Assembly (NCBI GenBank): GCA_938073925.1
Contig: CALJGH010000142.1
Span: 1-10,187, forward strand
DNA from: an uncultured Nitrospinaceae bacterium
GTDB lineage: Bacteria; Nitrospinota; Nitrospinia; Nitrospinales; VA-1
Length of the DNA stretch: 10,187 nt
Reading direction: 5' to 3'
Below the pieces are notes generated by a model. The model saw only the letters and a program-made list of their open reading frames with translations, made no database searches and was not told the origin of the DNA. The translations under genes were made by a program, and so were the position numbers. This document shows positions 6,942 to 10,187 of this stretch, in pieces (positions within the stretch are counted from its first letter, which is position 1; the number at the start of each line of letters is the position of its first letter).

Positions 6942-8408
6942 ATGATCGACCCCCATAAGGTCCCGACCTACCTGACTTTTGATGATGTCTTATTACTTCC
7001 GGCCTATTCCAAGGTACTGCCAAATAATGTAGATCTTTCTACCCGTTTGACTCGAAAAATCAAACTAAATTGCCCATTGATCGCTGCGCCGATGGATACC
7101 GTCACTGAAACAAATTTAGCCATTGCTCTGGCGCAAGAAGGGGGAATCGGCATCATCCATAGAAACTTGACTCCAGAAAGACAACGCAAGATGGTAGACA
7201 AGGTCAAACGCTCGGTGAGCGTTATGATCCCCGACCCGATTACCATGGAGCCCAACCAAAAGATCAGCGAAGCACTTGAGATTATGAAAAAATACAACAT
7301 CACGGGGATCCCCATCACACAGAAGAAAAAGCTAGTGGGTATTTTGACCAACCGTGATCTGAGGTTTGAAAAAAATCTTAACAAAAAAATCAGTTCCCTG
7401 ATGACCCAGGAAGATTTGGTGACCATTCCCGAAGGCACTCCTCTTTCAAAATCGAAAGAAATTCTGCACGACAACCGAATCGAAAAACTACTGGTGGTCG
7501 ACAAAAAGGGACACTTGAAAGGGTTGATCACGATCAAAGATATAGAAAAGTCAGAACAGTTCCCAAATGCCGCAAAGGATAAAAAAGGCAGATTGTTAGT
7601 AGGGGCTGCATTAGGCGTAACTCAAAACCCGGTAGAACATATTGAAGACTTGGTTCGGGTTGGGCTCGACGTTCTGGTCATTGACAGCGCACACGGTCAT
7701 TCCGAAAAAGTTTTGAGCACCATCCGCGAAATTAAAAAAGCCTTTCCAAAATTACAAATCATTGGTGGCAACGTTGCCACAGCAGAGGGCACCGCAGCAT
7801 TGATAAAAGCCGGTGTCGATGCAGTGAAAGTGGGAATTGGTCCTGGCTCCATTTGCACCACACGAGTCGTGAGCGGGGTTGGCGTTCCACAAATTTCGGC
7901 AGTCGCCGAATGCGTGAAGGTAGCGGAAAAGAAAAACATCCCCGTCATTTCCGATGGCGGTATCAAACTCTCTGGCGATGTCACTAAAGCTATCGCAGCA
8001 GGAGCCAGCACGGTGATGATTGGCTCCTTATTCGCGGGCACTGACGAAAGTCCTGGCGAAAAAATTCTTTATCAAGGCAGAAGCTATAAAGAGTATCGCG
8101 GCATGGGTTCCATCGGTGCTATGTCGAAAGGGTCCAGCGACCGTTATTTTCAGGAACTGGAATTATCCGAAAGTAAACTGGTGCCTGAAGGAGTGGAAGC
8201 ACGCATCCCCTACCGAGGGGCCCTTTCATTCACGGTTCATCAGTTACTCGGAGGGCTGCGAGCCGGGATGGGTTATTGTGGCACCGCTTCCATTGACGAA
8301 TTAAGAAAAAATGCTTCGTTTATTAAAATCACTTCTTCTGGACTGCGCGAAAGTCATGTCCACGATGTGATCGTCACCAAAGAAGCACCCAATTATCACA
8401 TCGACTGA
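6942..8408 (+). CDS. guaB: Inosine-5'-monophosphate dehydrogenase
   Basis: Catalyses the NAD-dependent oxidation of IMP to XMP, the committed step of guanine nucleotide synthesis, as a cytoplasmic tetramer. The 488-residue length equals that of the E. coli enzyme. The barrel starts with LTFDDVLLLPAYS and APMDTVTE. Two CBS regulatory repeats are inserted at about 95-150 and 155-205. VIDSAHGH (247-254) holds the NAD/IMP-site Asp249. The catalytic loop GIGPGSICTTR contains Cys305, SDGG (337-340) binds phosphate, and the mobile flap carries the Arg401-Tyr402 pair in KGSSDRYF. No key residue is missing. An in-frame TAA at 6933 fixes the ATG at 6942 as the first possible Met, and there is no Shine-Dalgarno sequence before it. 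guaA follows after 23 bases on the same strand, so the two form a guaBA operon. Confidence 0.98.
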   Translation: MIDPHKVPTYLTFDDVLLLPAYSKVLPNNVDLSTRLTRKIKLNCPLIAAPMDTVTETNLAIALAQEGGIGIIHRNLTPERQRKMVDKVKRSVSVMIPDPITMEPNQKISEALEIMKKYNITGIPITQKKKLVGILTNRDLRFEKNLNKKISSLMTQEDLVTIPEGTPLSKSKEILHDNRIEKLLVVDKKGHLKGLITIKDIEKSEQFPNAAKDKKGRLLVGAALGVTQNPVEHIEDLVRVGLDVLVIDSAHGHSEKVLSTIREIKKAFPKLQIIGGNVATAEGTAALIKAGVDAVKVGIGPGSICTTRVVSGVGVPQISAVAECVKVAEKKNIPVISDGGIKLSGDVTKAIAAGASTVMIGSLFAGTDESPGEKILYQGRSYKEYRGMGSIGAMSKGSSDRYFQELELSESKLVPEGVEARIPYRGALSFTVHQLLGGLRAGMGYCGTASIDELRKNASFIKITSSGLRESHVHDVIVTKEAPNYHID

Positions 8409-8431
8409 TTTATAAAAAAACTCCGCAAAGC

Positions 8432-9982
8432 ATGACAGACCTACTGCACGAACAAAAAATTCTAATTCTCGATTTTGGGTCGCAGTACACCCAGAACATC
8501 GCCCGTAAAATCCGCGAGTGCGAAGTGTATTGCGAAATTCATCCCTGCACCATGACGCTGGACAAGATTTCTGAGTTCAAGCCTAAGGGGATTGTTCTTT
8601 CAGGCGGACCAGCAAGTGTTCTCGATAAGGATTCCCATCTATGCGACCCCAAAATATTTGAATTGGGAATTCCTATTTTAGGTATCTGCTATGGCATGCA
8701 GCTCATCACGCATCTTTTAGGAGGAGAGGTTCATCCTTCAGAGCATCGTGAGTTTGGTCGCGCCGAATTGATGCTGAAAGAATTTTCACATCTATTTGAA
8801 GGCGTTAAAAACAACTCCACTGTATGGATGAGTCACGGCGACCGTATCTCTAAACTACCAAAGCAATTCAAGCCTATCGCTTTCACGGGCAATTCTCCAG
8901 TGGCAGCAATCGAGAACCCGATAGTGCATATTTATGGCCTGCAATTTCATCCAGAAGTGGTGCACAGTGCTGAAGGCGAAAAGATTCTCAGAAATTTTCT
9001 TTTCAAAATCTGCGAATGCGCTGCCAACTGGAAGATAGAATCGTTAGTCGATTTTATGATCGAAGATATCCGCAAAAAGGTTGGCAACGAAAAAGTGATC
9101 TGCGGATTGAGCGGAGGCGTTGACTCCTCAGTAACCGCCGTGCTTATCCACAAGGCCATTGGAGACAACCTTTATTGCCTGTTTATCGACAACGGACTCC
9201 TACGCACGGGCGAAAGAGACAAAGTAGAAAAAACCTTTCGCGATAACTTCAATATCAATCTGGATGTGATCGATGCCTCCGATCAATTCCTAAAGAAACT
9301 GACAGGCGTGACGGACCCCGAACAAAAAAGAAAGTCTATCGGCAACACCTTCATCGACGTGTTTGAGGAAGAAGCAAAACGTCTGGGCAACTTCACTTTT
9401 CTCGCACAAGGAACTCTCTACCCGGATGTGATTGAGTCTGTCTCCTTTAAAGGACCATCGGCGGTGATCAAATCGCATCATAATGTTGGCGGCTTGCCAG
9501 AAAAGATGAACCTGAAATTACTCGAACCGTTCCGCGAATTGTTTAAAGATGAAGTCCGCGAACTGGGTAAAGAAATGGGCATCTCCGATGACATCATCAA
9601 CCGCCAACCTTTCCCCGGACCGGGACTGGCTATTCGCATTTTGGGAAACATTACACAAGAGCGACTCGACATCCTCTGCGCGGCAGACAAAATCATTCTT
9701 GAAGAAATAAAAGCGGCAGGACTCTACAACGATTTATGGCAATCATTTGCGGTGCTACTCCCCGTCAAAACCGTTGGAGTTATGGGAGACTCGCGCACCT
9801 ACGAAAGCGTGATCGCCATTCGCGCCGTCACCAGCACCGACGGCATGACAGCCGACTGGGCGCATCTGCCCCACGAACTACTCGGCACCTTTTCTAATCG
9901 GATCATCAACGAAGTCCATGGTGTCAACCGTGTGGTCTACGACATCAGCTCCAAACCCCCCAGCACTATTGAATGGGAGTAG
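8432..9982 (+). CDS. guaA: GMP synthase (glutamine-hydrolysing)
   Basis: Converts XMP to GMP with ATP and glutamine-derived ammonia, the step after GuaB. The 516 residues hold three parts in the usual order. The N-terminal glutamine amidotransferase (about 1-195) begins ILILDFGSQYTQNIAR and has nucleophile Cys86 in GICYGMQ and the His173/Glu175 pair in QFHPE. The ATP-pyrophosphatase domain (about 200-390) has the P-loop LSGGVDSS (226-233). The dimerisation domain ends in the highly conserved KPPSTIEWE tail. It starts 23 bases after guaB; the gap has no Shine-Dalgarno-like sequence, so its translation may depend on coupling or on a leaderless-tolerant initiation mode. The intact C-terminus matters because the end of guaA is a frequent integration site for genomic islands, and here the reading frame is unbroken through the stop codon. 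Confidence 0.98.
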   Translation: MTDLLHEQKILILDFGSQYTQNIARKIRECEVYCEIHPCTMTLDKISEFKPKGIVLSGGPASVLDKDSHLCDPKIFELGIPILGICYGMQLITHLLGGEVHPSEHREFGRAELMLKEFSHLFEGVKNNSTVWMSHGDRISKLPKQFKPIAFTGNSPVAAIENPIVHIYGLQFHPEVVHSAEGEKILRNFLFKICECAANWKIESLVDFMIEDIRKKVGNEKVICGLSGGVDSSVTAVLIHKAIGDNLYCLFIDNGLLRTGERDKVEKTFRDNFNINLDVIDASDQFLKKLTGVTDPEQKRKSIGNTFIDVFEEEAKRLGNFTFLAQGTLYPDVIESVSFKGPSAVIKSHHNVGGLPEKMNLKLLEPFRELFKDEVRELGKEMGISDDIINRQPFPGPGLAIRILGNITQERLDILCAADKIILEEIKAAGLYNDLWQSFAVLLPVKTVGVMGDSRTYESVIAIRAVTSTDGMTADWAHLPHELLGTFSNRIINEVHGVNRVVYDISSKPPSTIEWE

Positions 9983-10021
9983 TTATTCTTCTATAAGTCA
10001 TGGATTTATAATGATAATGAA

Positions 10022-10104
10022 GTTACACAAAAGTTACCCAATTAAGATCTACCATTGATTTTAAAGCGAAACTTTCTTACAGTTACACAAAAAGTCACAC
10101 AAAA
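10022..10104 (+). repeat. Regularly spaced GTYACACAAAA direct repeats
   Basis: GTTACACAAAA occurs at 10022-10032 and 10082-10092, exactly 60 bp apart, and GTCACACAAAA at 10094-10104. A degenerate GTTACCC follows the first copy at 10033-10039. The copies thus form two tandem pairs with 11- and 12-bp periods, about one helical turn, and the pairs are 60 bp apart. Such spacing is typical of cooperative protein binding, for example arm-type integrase sites, a repressor operator or iterons. Which of these applies cannot be told without the neighbouring gene. Confidence 0.6.
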
Positions 10105-10136
10105 CTGTGACTACTGAAAACCACAGTAACGTAAGA
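10075..10136. repeat. Nested inverted repeat after guaA
   Basis: An outer stem pairs TCTTAC-A-GTTAC (10075-10086, one bulged A at 10081) with GTAACGTAAGA (10126-10136), giving 11 base pairs. Inside it, AGTCACA (10093-10099) pairs with TGTGACT (10106-10112) over a 6-base loop. A competing pairing, ACTGTG (10104-10109) with CACAGT (10122-10127), also exists. No U-tract follows on either strand, so it does not look like an intrinsic terminator. It could be a folded RNA or a DNA site bound by a dimeric protein. Confidence 0.5.
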
Positions 10137-10187
10137 CGCTGATTTGCCTCTAAAAGAACCAAAATACAACGAAGAACAAATCCCCAT

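Larger units (their letters stand above)
9983..10187. other. Region after guaA with repeats, no gene seen
   Basis: No clear guaA terminator follows the stop codon. A perfect TATAAT (10007-10012) lacks a good -35 partner. From 10021 on the sequence is filled with repeats and an inverted repeat. No convincing open frame starts here. A gene may begin or end just outside the window. Confidence 0.5.

Noticed and set aside
7004..7537. A 177-codon minus-strand open frame inside guaB
   Set aside because: It is entirely antisense to a fully conserved guaB coding sequence and resembles no protein family; a shadow of the real gene.

Overview
The window looks like chromosomal DNA of a free-living Gram-negative-type bacterium. 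It carries a long vitamin B12-dependent ribonucleotide reductase, an exported transglutaminase-like protein and the purine genes guaB and guaA. Base composition is moderate, with A+T-rich intergenic gaps. A marine deltaproteobacterial or Nitrospinota-like host would fit the gene types, but that is a guess from general resemblance; nothing in the window fixes the phylum.

Layout, left to right. Positions 1-693 (+) hold the 3' part of a gene for an FGE/SUMF1-fold protein that lacks the usual catalytic cysteines. Positions 694-1394 hold no intact gene. This gap contains a 42-codon remnant of an IS30-type transposase on the minus strand, two imperfect direct repeats around it, an unexplained cysteine-containing open frame, and a GC-rich hairpin behind nrdJ. 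Positions 1395-5009 (-) encode NrdJ, 1204 residues with all active-site residues and a C-terminal cysteine tail. Its upstream gap (5010-5388) has a good sigma70-type promoter overlapped by sequences resembling NrdR boxes. Positions 5389-6822 (-) encode a secreted or periplasmic transglutaminase-like protein with a complete Cys-His-Asp triad. A 119-bp divergent gap leads to guaB (6942-8408, +) and guaA (8432-9982, +), a two-gene operon that makes GMP from IMP. The last 205 bp contain regularly spaced GTYACACAAAA repeats and a nested inverted repeat directly behind guaA.

How the genes fit together. guaB and guaA form one pathway (IMP to XMP to GMP), and nrdJ makes deoxynucleotides, so the central part is a nucleotide-metabolism neighbourhood, although nrdJ and guaBA are transcribed in opposite directions and are not one operon. 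The two flanks look more fluid: the left one carries insertion-sequence debris. The right one is the 3' end of guaA, a known integration hotspot for genomic islands, followed here by repeats that resemble recombinase or regulator binding sites. I see no clear new biological system. The most promising leads are the repeat/inverted-repeat array after guaA and the possibly leaderless start of guaB.
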